Positions 20,836 through 29,248 of a stretch of DNA of 64,000 bases are shown in pieces. Position 1 is the stretch's first letter, and every line of letters begins with the position of its first letter. The stretch is taken from assembly GCA_963807305.1 (NCBI GenBank), contig CAWEBN010000007.1:1-64000 (forward strand), given 5' to 3'. The DNA is from JAOPZW01 sp963807305 (lineage in GTDB: Bacteria; Actinomycetota; Thermoleophilia; Solirubrobacterales; Solirubrobacteraceae). The translations under genes and the position numbers were made by a program. Below the pieces are notes generated by a model. That model was given only the letters and a program-made list of their open reading frames with translations. It had not been told where the DNA came from and ran no database searches.

Positions 20836-21588
20836 GTGCACCTCAAGCGCGTCATCCCGTGCCTGGACGTCGACGCCGGGCGCGTGGTCAAGGGCACGAA
20901 CTTCGTCGACATCCGCGACGCCGGCGATCCGGTCGAGCTCGCCGAGCGCTACGACGCCGAGGGCGCCGACGAGCTCGTCTTCCTCGACATCACCGCGACG
21001 CACGAGAAGCGCGACACGATGGTCGAGCTGGCCCGGCGCACGGCGGACAACGTCTTCGTCCCCTTCACGATCGGCGGCGGCATCCGCTCGGTGGCCGACG
21101 CCCAAGCCGTGCTCGACGCCGGCGCGGACAAGATCAGCGTCAACTCGGCGGCGGTGGCGCGGCCTGAGCTCGTCGACGAGCTGGCCGACCGCTTCGGGGC
21201 GCAGTGCGTCGTGCTCGCCATCGACGCGAAGGCGAGCGGCGAATCGTGGGAGGTCTTCGTGGCCGGCGGGCGCACGGCCAGCGGGCGCGACGTGGTCGCG
21301 TGGGCGCGCGAGGGCACCCAGCGCGGGGCGGGGGAGATCCTGCTCACGAGCATGGACCGCGACGGCACGAACGACGGCTACGACCTCGCGCTGACCAGCG
21401 CCGTGGCCGCCGCGGTGCCCGTGCCCGTCATCGCCTCGGGCGGCGCCGGCACGCTCGACCACCTGTCCGAGGCGCTGCGCGCGGGGGCCGACGCGGCGCT
21501 GTGCGCGTCGATCTTCCACTATGGCCGGCACACGGTGGCCGAGGCCAAGGCGCATCTGGCCGCCGCAGGCATCGCCGTGCGTGCCTAG
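20836..21588 (+). CDS. hisF: imidazole glycerol phosphate synthase, cyclase subunit
   Basis: Takes ammonia from HisH and forms imidazoleglycerol phosphate and AICAR. A 250-residue TIM barrel. Catalytic Asp in IPCLDVDAGRVVKG (D11) and in VLAIDAKA (about 130); phosphate loops are TIGGGIRS and ASGGAGT. GTG at 20836, preceded by its own -10-like hexamer. It is separated from hisA by 2.2 kb holding three unrelated genes, two of them reversed. Confidence 0.95.
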   Translation: MHLKRVIPCLDVDAGRVVKGTNFVDIRDAGDPVELAERYDAEGADELVFLDITATHEKRDTMVELARRTADNVFVPFTIGGGIRSVADAQAVLDAGADKISVNSAAVARPELVDELADRFGAQCVVLAIDAKASGESWEVFVAGGRTASGRDVVAWAREGTQRGAGEILLTSMDRDGTNDGYDLALTSAVAAAVPVPVIASGGAGTLDHLSEALRAGADAALCASIFHYGRHTVAEAKAHLAAAGIAVRA

Positions 21589-21649
21589 GCACACGCGCTC
21601 GCAACCATCCGTCCGGGCGTGTCTGCTAGAACAGAGGTGAGGCTTGCCT

Positions 21650-22525
21650 GTGCCCATCCTGGAGCGCGCGAGCCCTTCGCCGCCCGCTCGGTGGGCGCAG
21701 TCGCAACTGATGTCGTCACAGCCCAACACGCGTCCGACGGCCGCGCCGTCACGCCGGAGCCCCGCTCCCCAGCCCGTGGAGCCGCCTGCGCGCGGCGGTC
21801 TCGACGTGACGACGCTGGTCGCTGCCGCAGTCGCCTCCGTCGTCGCGGCCACGGTGGTCTCGAGGCTCTGGCAGGCGGGCACCATATGGGCCACGGCGAT
21901 GACGCCCGTGATCGTCGCGCTCGTCAAGGAGGCGGTTGAGCGGCCCGCCAAGCGCGTCAGCTCGATCGCCACCCGCGCCGCCGCCCCGCCGCTGGCACGC
22001 GCCACGCGGGCCGTGGCCGAGCCGCCGCCCGAGGCCTACGCGCCGCCCCCGCCGGTCGTGGGCCCCGATCCGGGGCTGAGCGAGATGCGCGTCTACCGGC
22101 GCGAGCGCGCCACCGGCCGGCGCTGGAAGCTCGCCATCGCCACCGGTCTGCTCGCCTGCGTCATCGCCGTCGCGGCGATGACGCTGCCCGAGCTCGTCGC
22201 CGGGCGCTCCGTGGTCAGCGGCTCGCATGACACGACGATCTTCGGCGGCCGTCGCTCGACCTCGACCTCGACCACGAAGACGAAGACCGACGAGAAGAAG
22301 ACGACGAGCACCGACCAGACCACGAGCACCGGCACGCAGCCGCAGGACACGACGACCCAGCCGGACACCACGACGACGGCGCCCGGCGGACAGGCGCCGA
22401 CGACGACCGCCCCCGCGCCGACGCAGACGCCGGCGCCCGCGACGACGCAGCCGCCGGCGGCACAGACCCAGCCGCCGGCGACCACGCAGCCACCGGCGAC
22501 GACTCAGCCGCCGCCGACGCCCTAG
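21650..22525 (+). CDS. membrane protein with Thr/Pro-rich extracellular tail
   Basis: A 291-residue protein of unknown function. The first ~45 residues are Pro/Ser-rich. Hydrophobic segments lie at about 54-90, ending in ALVKEAVERP, and at about 163-186. The last ~100 residues are a low-complexity Thr/Pro/Gln tail with TTT and PPATTQ repeats, probably outside the cell. The GTG at 21650 has a good Shine-Dalgarno (aggtgagg, 21635-21642); ATG at 21710 is an alternative. Its TAG stop shares a CTAG palindrome with the stop of the convergent gene. Confidence 0.7.
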   Translation: MPILERASPSPPARWAQSQLMSSQPNTRPTAAPSRRSPAPQPVEPPARGGLDVTTLVAAAVASVVAATVVSRLWQAGTIWATAMTPVIVALVKEAVERPAKRVSSIATRAAAPPLARATRAVAEPPPEAYAPPPPVVGPDPGLSEMRVYRRERATGRRWKLAIATGLLACVIAVAAMTLPELVAGRSVVSGSHDTTIFGGRRSTSTSTTKTKTDEKKTTSTDQTTSTGTQPQDTTTQPDTTTTAPGGQAPTTTAPAPTQTPAPATTQPPAAQTQPPATTQPPATTQPPPTP

Positions 22526-24117
22526 CCGTTACGCGGCCGGCAGACCGTGGGGCCGTTGTGGTGCGCGACGCACACCAGCGGGCGCGGGATGCGGCAGACG
22601 GTGCGTCCATGGCTCTTGAAGCAGATCGCGCGGTGCCGGCGGCGCAACCGCTGGTTGCGGCGCACCGCGGCCCGCCGTGCCGCCACGCGGCGCGCGACCT
22701 GGCGCTTGCGGATGCGCTGCTGCTGGGCCTGGAAGCGGGCCGACTTGCGCTTGGCCCGCGCGGCGCCGGCGCCGGCCTGACGGGCGAGGCCTTCGCGGGC
22801 GCGCTCGTCGCTGCGCGCCTGGCGCGGCGAGGAGAGCATGAAGAGGCTCGAATAGCCCAGGAAGTACAGCCGCCTGCCGTCGGAGATGATGGGGCTGAAG
22901 GCGCCGCGGCCGGTCGCCCACACGAGCTTGCCCGTGACGGCGCCGAGGGCCGCCGACGAGCGCCGCGCGAGATTCGAGTAGAAGACGAGATCGCCGACGA
23001 CGACGGGCGAGCCGGAGATCTTGCCGCCCGCGTTGTGGGCCCAGCGCACGCCTCCTGAGCGCGCGTCGAAGGCGTAGAGGCGTCCGTCGTAGGAGCCGAT
23101 GTAGACCGTCGGCCCGGCGCCCGGCACGCTGGCCACGGCCGGCGACGAGTAGACGTAGTTACCGGTCTTGTGGCGCCACGCGAGCTTGCCGTTGGCCGCC
23201 GCGAAGGAGTAGACGAAGCCGTCGAGCGAGCCGATGTAGACGCGCCCGTAGGCAGCCGCCGGCGTCGAGTAGAAGCTGCCGGCCTTGAGCCCGAACGCCG
23301 TGCCGGCGCTCGACGTCTCCCAGATCGGCGAGCCGTCGCGCTGGCGGATGGCGTGGACCTTGCCGCCGTAGTCGCCGAAGAACAGCCGCCCCTGGTCGAG
23401 CGCGAGGCCGCCCTTGACGGCACCGCCGGCCTTGTAGCGCCAGCGGATCGCACCGTCGCGGGCGCGCAGCGCGTACACGGTGCCGTCCTCGGTGCCGAAG
23501 TAGACGCGCCCGCTGGCCACCAGCGGCGAGGACTCGGCCCGCGAGGGCAGCTTGCGCGACCAGCGCACGCGGCCGTTCTTGACGTCGAGGGCGATCACGC
23601 GACCGCCCTTGATCCCCTTGCCGCGGGCGAGCACGACCGCGTAGACGCTGTTGCCCGCGCACGCCGGCGAGGACGCCGCCAGATAGCCGATCTTCGCCTT
23701 CCAGCGCACGCGGCCGGTCAGCCGGCTGATCTTGTAGAGCGCGCCGTTGTTCTTCTCCAGGTAGAGGGAGCGCTTGCACAGCACCGGCGGGAACTCGATG
23801 AGCTCGCGGCCGGTCACGCTCCACTGCGTCACCCAGGGCGGGCGCAGCGGCGTCTTGAGCGCCAGGTAGCGCGTGCGCTGCTTCGTGTAGCCGAACTCCG
23901 GCCACGCGAAGCCATCGTCCATCGGATGGGTGGCGTTCGGCTTGCGCTGGGTGCTCTTGGGACTCGTGGCCTGCGTGTCGGTGAACTCGACGTTCGGGTG
24001 AGAGACGTCGCCCGGCTGCGATCTCAGGAGAATCGCGGCCGCTGCCCCGGCGGCAACAACGCAGAGCACGCCCCCGAGCGCCAGCCAGCGCCACCGGCCG
24101 CGCAGGCGCGGGAACAT
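22522..24117 (-). CDS. membrane-anchored PQQ-like beta-propeller protein with basic tail
   Basis: 531 residues. A short Arg-rich N-terminus and a membrane segment (about 11-30) anchor it outside the cell. A beta-propeller of PQQ/BamB-like repeats follows, each with a pattern such as VYxGSxDGxVYAF-(D/A)AxxGxxxWR; at least seven copies are visible (GTEDGTVYALRARDG, GSLDGFVYSFAAANG, GSYDGRLYAFDARSG). The last ~110 residues are strongly basic (many RR and RK pairs) and include four Cys residues near the end. The role is unknown. Start ATG chosen because the membrane segment begins right there; TACCCT lies 6 nt upstream. Confidence 0.82.
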   Translation of the reverse strand: MFPRLRGRWRWLALGGVLCVVAAGAAAAILLRSQPGDVSHPNVEFTDTQATSPKSTQRKPNATHPMDDGFAWPEFGYTKQRTRYLALKTPLRPPWVTQWSVTGRELIEFPPVLCKRSLYLEKNNGALYKISRLTGRVRWKAKIGYLAASSPACAGNSVYAVVLARGKGIKGGRVIALDVKNGRVRWSRKLPSRAESSPLVASGRVYFGTEDGTVYALRARDGAIRWRYKAGGAVKGGLALDQGRLFFGDYGGKVHAIRQRDGSPIWETSSAGTAFGLKAGSFYSTPAAAYGRVYIGSLDGFVYSFAAANGKLAWRHKTGNYVYSSPAVASVPGAGPTVYIGSYDGRLYAFDARSGGVRWAHNAGGKISGSPVVVGDLVFYSNLARRSSAALGAVTGKLVWATGRGAFSPIISDGRRLYFLGYSSLFMLSSPRQARSDERAREGLARQAGAGAARAKRKSARFQAQQQRIRKRQVARRVAARRAAVRRNQRLRRRHRAICFKSHGRTVCRIPRPLVCVAHHNGPTVCRPRNG

Positions 24118-24123
24118 GCTGCG

Positions 24124-24133
24124 AGGGTAGCGT
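24124..24133. promoter_or_regulatory. overlapping divergent -10 hexamers
   Basis: On the plus strand TAGCGT (24128-24133) ends 6 nt before the GTG at 24140. On the minus strand TACCCT (24129-24124) ends 6 nt before the ATG at 24117. Both use the same TA step, so the two promoters cannot be occupied at once. Confidence 0.5.
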
Positions 24134-24139
24134 TGCGCT

Positions 24140-25300
24140 GTGCGCGACGCGTCAGATGCCCTCGACGTGCTGCGCGCCGACCCGTGCGGCGCGCGGCTGC
24201 TGAGCGCCTTCGCGCCGGGCGACGGGGTCCACCTCGTCGGCGGGGCTGTGCGCGACCTGCTGCTGGGGCGCCCGTGGCGCGAGCTGGACATCGTCGTCGA
24301 GGGCGACGTCGACGCCGCGGCGTCGCGCCTCGGAGGCGAGATCGCGGCCCATGAGCGCTTCGGGACCGCGCGCGTCAGCGTCGGCGAGTGCGCCTTCGAC
24401 CTCGTGCGCGCCCGCGCCGAGAGCTACGCCCACGCGGGCGCGCTGCCCGACGTGCGGCCCGGCACGCTCGACGACGACCTGCACCGCCGCGACGTGACCG
24501 TCAACGCCATGGCGCTGGGCCTGGACGGGACGCTGGCCGCCGTGGACGGCGCCCAGGACGACCTGCGGGCCGGCGTGCTGCGGGTGCTGCACGACGCGTC
24601 CTTCGTCGACGACCCCACCCGCGTCTGGCGGGTGGCGCGCTACGCGGCCCGCCTGGGCTTCGACGTCGACGACCACACGCGTGCGCTGGCCGCCGCGGCC
24701 GACCCGGCCACCGTGAGCGGCGACCGCCTCGGCGCCGAGCTGCGCCTGGCCCTCGACGAGCCCGACCCGCTCGCCGCGCTGCAGTCCGTCGCCGCGCTCA
24801 ACCCCGCCTACCTGCCCGAGGGCTTCGACCCGCATCCGCGCGCGCTCGCCGCTGCCCTCGAGCTCCTGCCCGGCGACGGGCGCCGCGACCTGCTCACCCT
24901 GGCGGCCTGCACCGCCGGGATGGACGCCCGCGCCCTGCTGGCGTGGCTCGACGACATGGGCTTCGTCGCGCCCGACCGCGACCGGGTGGCCGCCGCCTCG
25001 CGCTACTCCACGGGCGCGCCGCTGCGCGCGGCGCGCACGAACGCCGAGATCGCCCGGGCCGCGCGTGGCGCGCCGGTGGAGGCGGTCGCCCTCGCGGGGG
25101 GCGACAACGCCCGCCGCTGGATCACCGACCTGCGCGGCGTGGGACTGGAGATCAACGGCGACGACCTGCTCGCCGCCGGCGTCCCGCAGGGCCCCGAGAT
25201 CGGCGCGCGGCTGCAGCGCACGCTGGATCGCAAGCTCGACGGGGAGATCGCCGGGCGCGAGCAGGAGCTGGCGACGGCGCTTGCGCAGGACGGCGGATAG
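24140..25300 (+). CDS. CCA tRNA nucleotidyltransferase / poly(A) polymerase family protein
   Basis: 386 residues, class II nucleotidyltransferase head with a shortened, diverged body. The motif GGAVRDLLLGR (about 34-44) and ELDIVVEGD form the catalytic site; the first Asp of the usual DxD is Glu here. RRDVTVNAMAL and DPTRVWRVARYAARLGF are the other conserved elements and point to CCA addition or tRNA repair. The C-terminal half has no HD phosphohydrolase motif. The start is a GTG close behind a -10-like hexamer. The next gene begins 12 nt after its stop. Confidence 0.85.
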   Translation: MRDASDALDVLRADPCGARLLSAFAPGDGVHLVGGAVRDLLLGRPWRELDIVVEGDVDAAASRLGGEIAAHERFGTARVSVGECAFDLVRARAESYAHAGALPDVRPGTLDDDLHRRDVTVNAMALGLDGTLAAVDGAQDDLRAGVLRVLHDASFVDDPTRVWRVARYAARLGFDVDDHTRALAAAADPATVSGDRLGAELRLALDEPDPLAALQSVAALNPAYLPEGFDPHPRALAAALELLPGDGRRDLLTLAACTAGMDARALLAWLDDMGFVAPDRDRVAAASRYSTGAPLRAARTNAEIARAARGAPVEAVALAGGDNARRWITDLRGVGLEINGDDLLAAGVPQGPEIGARLQRTLDRKLDGEIAGREQELATALAQDGG

Positions 25301-25303
25301 GCT
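25298..25303 (+). promoter_or_regulatory. -10-like hexamer of the tocopherol-cyclase-like gene
   Basis: TAGGCT overlaps the stop codon of the preceding gene and ends 8 nt before the ATG at 25312. Confidence 0.3.
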
Positions 25304-25311
25304 CGCCGCGG

Positions 25312-26316
25312 ATGAGCGCCAACGTGCTGCAGTGGGACGGCGGGCCCGGCCATTACGAGGTCTATTACCTCTCGGCCACCGATGCGCGCAGCGGCACCGG
25401 CCTGTGGATCCGCTACACGATGTGCTCGGGGCGGGTGGGGACGGATTTCGCCGGCGAGTGCGCGCTGTGGTTCATGGCCATGGAGCGCGACGGGGCGCGC
25501 TTTGCGCGCAAGGCGACGCATCCGATCGACGCGCTGACCGCCGAGTCCGATCCCTTCAGGCTCGTGCTCGCCGGCGCCGACCTGTCCGACCGCGGCATGG
25601 CGGGCGCCTTCGACGACGTCTCGTGGGAGCTCTCGTGGGAGCCGTCGCTGCCGCCGGCCGAGCACGTCGACCCGCTGCTGCGGCGCGCCGGCATCGCCAA
25701 GACGATCCTGGTCCTCGCCCACCCCGATCTCGCCGTCTCGGGCACCGTCGGCTACGCGGGACGCGAGCTCGTCCTCGAGGGCGTCCGCGGCGGCCAGGCG
25801 CACCTGTGGGGCTCCAAGCACGCTGCGCGCTGGACGTGGGCCCACGCCAACGACCTGCGCACCGTCGAGGGCGAGCCGCGTCCGGGCGCCTACCTCGACG
25901 GCGTCAGCGTCTTCGTCTCGCGCTTCGGGCGCCAGCTCGGCCCGAGCACGCCGGTGGTCGGGCGCTTCGGCGGCGAGGACTTCCGCTCGACGAGCCCGCT
26001 GAACGTGACCCGCAACTCCAGCCAGTTCGGCCTCACGAGCTGGCGCTTCGAGGCGCGCGACGGCAGGCGCAAGGTCGTCGGGAAGGTCGATGCGCCGCGC
26101 GGCTCGCTCGTCGGCGTCACCTACCACGACCCCGACGGGGACCTGGCCTACTGCTACAACAGCGAAGTGGCCTCGATGCGCGTCAACGTCTGGGACCGGA
26201 TGTCGCGCGGGCGCTTCGGCTGGGTGCTGCGCGAGACGCTGGTGGCCGACGCCAACGCCCACTTCGAGTACGCCCAGCGCGCGCCCGTCGACGGCGTGGA
26301 GCTGTTGGTGACGTGA
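25312..26316 (+). CDS. tocopherol cyclase/hydroxyneurosporene-synthase-like lipocalin-fold protein
   Basis: A 334-residue cytoplasmic protein. The start HYEVYYLSATDARSGTGLW and the central LWGSKHAARWTWAHANDL match the layout of the CrtC/tocopherol-cyclase/DUF1794-like group, all beta-barrels that hold lipophilic molecules. The second half ends in DLAYCYNSEVASM and a beta-rich C-terminus. This family name is a structural analogy, and I do not propose an activity. It has no signal peptide. The gene is followed with a GTGA overlap by pgeF. Confidence 0.6.
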   Translation: MSANVLQWDGGPGHYEVYYLSATDARSGTGLWIRYTMCSGRVGTDFAGECALWFMAMERDGARFARKATHPIDALTAESDPFRLVLAGADLSDRGMAGAFDDVSWELSWEPSLPPAEHVDPLLRRAGIAKTILVLAHPDLAVSGTVGYAGRELVLEGVRGGQAHLWGSKHAARWTWAHANDLRTVEGEPRPGAYLDGVSVFVSRFGRQLGPSTPVVGRFGGEDFRSTSPLNVTRNSSQFGLTSWRFEARDGRRKVVGKVDAPRGSLVGVTYHDPDGDLAYCYNSEVASMRVNVWDRMSRGRFGWVLRETLVADANAHFEYAQRAPVDGVELLVT

Positions 26317-26993
26317 GCTTCCGCGCCGACGGCGATCACCTGGTCATCGACCTCCCGTGCGCCACGGCGCTCTTCACCACGCGCCGCGGAGGCGTGTCGG
26401 AGGGCCCGTACGCGTCGCTCAACGTCGGCGTCCTGACCGACGACGACTCCGATCGGGTGGCGGCCAATCGCGAGCGCGTGCGCGCGCGGACCGGCGCCGA
26501 GCGGCTCGCGCAGGGCCGCCAGGTGCACGGGACGCGCGTCGTCGTCGACGGGGAGGGCGGCGAGGAGGCCGACGGTCAGGTCACGACGCGTCCCGGCGTC
26601 GCCGCGATCGTGCTCGTGGCCGACTGCCTGCCGGTCGCGCTGGCCGGCCCCGGCGCCGCCGGCGTCGTCCACGCGGGCTGGCGCGGGCTGTCGGGGGGCG
26701 TGCTCGAGGCCGGCGTGGCAGCTGTCGGCGGCGGCGGGCTCGTGGCAGCCGCCATCGGGCCGGGCATCGGGCCGTGCTGCTACGAGGTCGGCGACGACGT
26801 GCGCGCGGTCTTCGGGACCAGCGAGCGCACGCTCGACCTCAAGGCGGTGGCCCGGGCGCGCCTGGAAGCCGCCGGCGTGCAGGAGATCCATGACTGTGGT
26901 CTGTGCACCGCGTGCGAGGCGGAGCGCTTCTTCTCCCATCGCCGTGACCGCGGCGTGACCGGCCGGCAGGCGGGGCTCGCGTGGCGCAGCTGA
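26313..26993 (+). CDS. pgeF: peptidoglycan editing factor / polyphenol-oxidase-like (YfiH family)
   Basis: 226 residues. The family was called laccase-like. E. coli YfiH removes misplaced L-Ser peptides from muropeptide precursors. Zinc ligands are visible: His in GRQVHGTRVV, Cys in VLVADCLPVAL, His in GVVHAGWRGL. The GPCCYEVG and CEAERFFSHRRD segments are also conserved. In actinobacteria and firmicutes it stands next to yggS and sepF downstream of ftsZ, and that order is seen here without ftsZ. GTG start, overlapping the preceding stop. Confidence 0.9.
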   Translation: MSFRADGDHLVIDLPCATALFTTRRGGVSEGPYASLNVGVLTDDDSDRVAANRERVRARTGAERLAQGRQVHGTRVVVDGEGGEEADGQVTTRPGVAAIVLVADCLPVALAGPGAAGVVHAGWRGLSGGVLEAGVAAVGGGGLVAAAIGPGIGPCCYEVGDDVRAVFGTSERTLDLKAVARARLEAAGVQEIHDCGLCTACEAERFFSHRRDRGVTGRQAGLAWRS

Positions 26994-27610
26994 TCCGCGG
27001 GCTCGACGCGCGCCGCGTGGCCGACAATCTCGCCCGCGTGCGGGACGAGATCGGCGAGGGGATCCAGGTCCTCGCGGCGGTCAAGTACGTCGCGCCCGAG
27101 GAGATGGGCGTGCTCGCCGAGGCCGGGGTGACGGTCGTCGGCGAGAACCGCGCGCAGGAGCTCGAGGTCAAGGCGCAGGCGCATGCGGAGCTGACCTGGG
27201 ACTTCATCGGCCACCTGCAGAGCCGCAAGGTCAAGCAGGTGCTGCCCTACGTGCGCTGGATCCACTCGGTGGCCAGCGACTCGGCGCTCGAGCAGCTGGG
27301 CCGGCACGGCGGGCCGCAGACGCAGGTGCTCGTCGAGGTCAACGTGGCCCGCGACGAGAGCAAGTCGGGCGTGCTGCCCGAGGAGCTCGACGGCTTCCTC
27401 GAGCGCTGTCCGGTCGAGGTGGTCGGGCTCATGACGATGCCGCCGTTCACGGAACGCGCGGAGGACAGCCGCCGGTGGTTCGCGGCGCTGGCGCAGCTGG
27501 CGGGGGAGCGGGGGCTGCGCGAGCTCTCCATGGGCACGAGCCAGGACTACGCGGTCGCCGCCCAGGAGGGCGCCACGATCGTGCGTCTTGGCACGAGCTT
27601 GTATACGTAA
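26981..27610 (+). CDS. YggS family pyridoxal-phosphate homeostasis protein
   Basis: 209 residues with a PLP-binding TIM-barrel fold related to alanine racemase N-domain. The PLP lysine lies in VLAAVKYVAPEEM. Other conserved pieces: GENRAQELEVKA, WDFIGHLQSRKVKQVL, GLMTMPPF and ELSMGTSQDY, which holds the phosphate. The family controls free PLP and amino acid levels. Its GTG start lies inside the last 13 nt of pgeF, so the pair is coupled. Confidence 0.94.
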   Translation: MAQLIRGLDARRVADNLARVRDEIGEGIQVLAAVKYVAPEEMGVLAEAGVTVVGENRAQELEVKAQAHAELTWDFIGHLQSRKVKQVLPYVRWIHSVASDSALEQLGRHGGPQTQVLVEVNVARDESKSGVLPEELDGFLERCPVEVVGLMTMPPFTERAEDSRRWFAALAQLAGERGLRELSMGTSQDYAVAAQEGATIVRLGTSLYT

Positions 27611-27654
27611 GTTGCAGGAGAATCCCCCAAGAGGGCTAACCTTCCGCTGTAGGT

Positions 27655-28191
27655 ATGGCGTTTCGCGATTCCTGGCACCGCGCGCTCGTGTACTTCGGCC
27701 TCGCCGAGGAACGTGACCCGTACGTGGAGGAGGACGATGCCTACGAGCCGGAGGCCGAGCTCGAGGATCGCTACCGGGAGCGTCCGAACGTCCGCCGGCT
27801 GGGCTCGCGCCGGCGCCGCGACGAGTTCGACGACATCTTCGCCGACGACGACGTCCCCGCGCGGCCGACCGGCCAGCTGCGCTCCGTGCGTCCCGGGGGC
27901 AACGGCCGCAGCGACGTGCGCGTGCATCTCGTCATCCCCAAGAGCTTCAACGACGCCCAGCAGATCGCGGACAAGTTCAAGGACTCGATCCCCGTCGTCC
28001 TGAATCTCCAGGGCATCGAGTCCGACCTCTCCAAGCGCCTCATCGACTTCGCCAGCGGGCTCACCTACGCCCTCGACGGCGGCATGCAGCGGATCGCCGA
28101 CAAGGTCTTCATGCTCACGCCGCGCAACGTCGAGATCTCGGCGGAGGAGCGCGCGGAGCTCATCGAAAAGGGCTTCTTCAACCAGAGCTGA
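27655..28191 (+). CDS. sepF: cell division protein SepF
   Basis: 178 residues. Binds the FtsZ C-terminus and the membrane and helps to shape the division ring. The N-terminal helix (FRDSWHRALVYFGLAEE) is amphipathic and would contact the membrane. A long acidic linker follows. The C-terminal DUF552 domain (about 90-165) has HLVIPKSFNDAQQIADKFK and VVLNLQGIESDLSKRLIDF. ATG at 27655, 44 nt after yggS. In actinobacteria that lack FtsA, SepF is the main Z-ring anchor. Confidence 0.95.
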   Translation: MAFRDSWHRALVYFGLAEERDPYVEEDDAYEPEAELEDRYRERPNVRRLGSRRRRDEFDDIFADDDVPARPTGQLRSVRPGGNGRSDVRVHLVIPKSFNDAQQIADKFKDSIPVVLNLQGIESDLSKRLIDFASGLTYALDGGMQRIADKVFMLTPRNVEISAEERAELIEKGFFNQS

Positions 28192-28196
28192 CTTCC

Positions 28197-28946
28197 GTGG
28201 TCGTCGGCCTCATCGGCGCCGGGAGCATGGCCCGGGGGCTCGCCCTCGGCTGGGGTCGGCCGCTGCTGTGCACCGACGTGGTGGCCGAGCGGGCGCAGGC
28301 GCTGGCCGAGGAGGTCGGCGGCGAGGCGCTGGCCTCCGCGGCCGAGGTCGCGCAGCGTGCCGACGTCGTCGTCCTGTGCCACAAGCCGCCACAGCTCGCG
28401 ACGGTGGCGGCCGAGGTCGCGCCGCACGCCAAGGCGGTCGTCTCGATCCTGGCCGCGACCCCGCTGGCCGACGTCAAGGCGGCCTACCCCGATCGTCCGG
28501 CCTACCGCATCCTGCCCTCCACGCCCGTCGAGGTCCGTCAGGGGGCGGTCATCCTCGCCGCCGACGACGAGCAGGACGCCGAGCTCGACGCGGCGGTCCG
28601 CGAGATGCTCGAGGAGCTGGGCACGCTCGTCGTGCTCGACGACGCGATGGTCGACGTCGCCATGGGCCTGATGTCGAACGCCCCGGCCTATTACGCGCTC
28701 GTGGTCGAGGCCCAGGTCGACGCGGGCGTGCGCCACGGGCTGACCGCGGATCAGGCCTCGCGGCTGGTGGTGCAGACGATGGCGGGAACCGCCGAGCTCC
28801 TGCGCCGCCAGGGCTTCGACACGCTGGCCGCGCGCCGCGCGGTCACCTCTCCGGGCGGTTCGACCGCCCGCGGCCTCGACGCGCTCGAGCGCGGCGGCGT
28901 GCGTGCCGCGTTCTCGGACGCGCTTGATGCCATCCTCAAGCGATGA
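28197..28946 (+). CDS. proC: pyrroline-5-carboxylate reductase family protein
   Basis: 249 residues. Reduces pyrroline-5-carboxylate to proline with NAD(P)H. The dinucleotide loop is GLIGAGSMARG at the N-terminus. The C-terminal dimerisation domain carries GLTADQASRLVVQTMAG and the signature RAVTSPGGSTARGLDALERGG. GTG start, 5 nt after the sepF stop. proC next to sepF and yggT is a common order in Gram-positive bacteria. Confidence 0.94.
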   Translation: MVVGLIGAGSMARGLALGWGRPLLCTDVVAERAQALAEEVGGEALASAAEVAQRADVVVLCHKPPQLATVAAEVAPHAKAVVSILAATPLADVKAAYPDRPAYRILPSTPVEVRQGAVILAADDEQDAELDAAVREMLEELGTLVVLDDAMVDVAMGLMSNAPAYYALVVEAQVDAGVRHGLTADQASRLVVQTMAGTAELLRRQGFDTLAARRAVTSPGGSTARGLDALERGGVRAAFSDALDAILKR

Positions 28947-29248
28947 CCGTCGTGCTCGCCACCTTCCGGCAGCAGGCCGCCGACTACGTGCAGGCGGTCT
29001 TCTACGTCTACACGCTGCTGATCATCGCCTACATCCTCAGCTCGCTCTTCTTCGCGTTCGGCGGGCGGCTGCCCTACGCGCGCTGGTCGAGCGCCGTCCT
29101 CGGCTTCCTGCGCGACGTGTGCGAGCCGTTCCTGTCGATCTTCCGGCGCTTCATCCCCGCGATCGGCCCGCTGGACCTCAGCCCGGTGGTGGCGATCGTC
29201 GTGCTCAACATCGTGGGATCGGTGCTGCACAACCTGATCGCCGGTTGA
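28943..29248 (+). CDS. YggT family membrane protein
   Basis: 101 residues with two membrane segments (about 15-38 and 75-97), the usual YggT size. Conserved pieces between them are the short stretch P-Y-A-R-W and the CEPFLSIFRRFIP motif, followed by GPLDLSPVVAI. YggT is a small integral membrane protein linked to cell division or ion homeostasis; the exact role is unknown. ATG overlaps the proC stop by 4 nt, and its own stop shares one nucleotide with the lspA ATG (TGATG). Confidence 0.9.
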   Translation: MTVVLATFRQQAADYVQAVFYVYTLLIIAYILSSLFFAFGGRLPYARWSSAVLGFLRDVCEPFLSIFRRFIPAIGPLDLSPVVAIVVLNIVGSVLHNLIAG

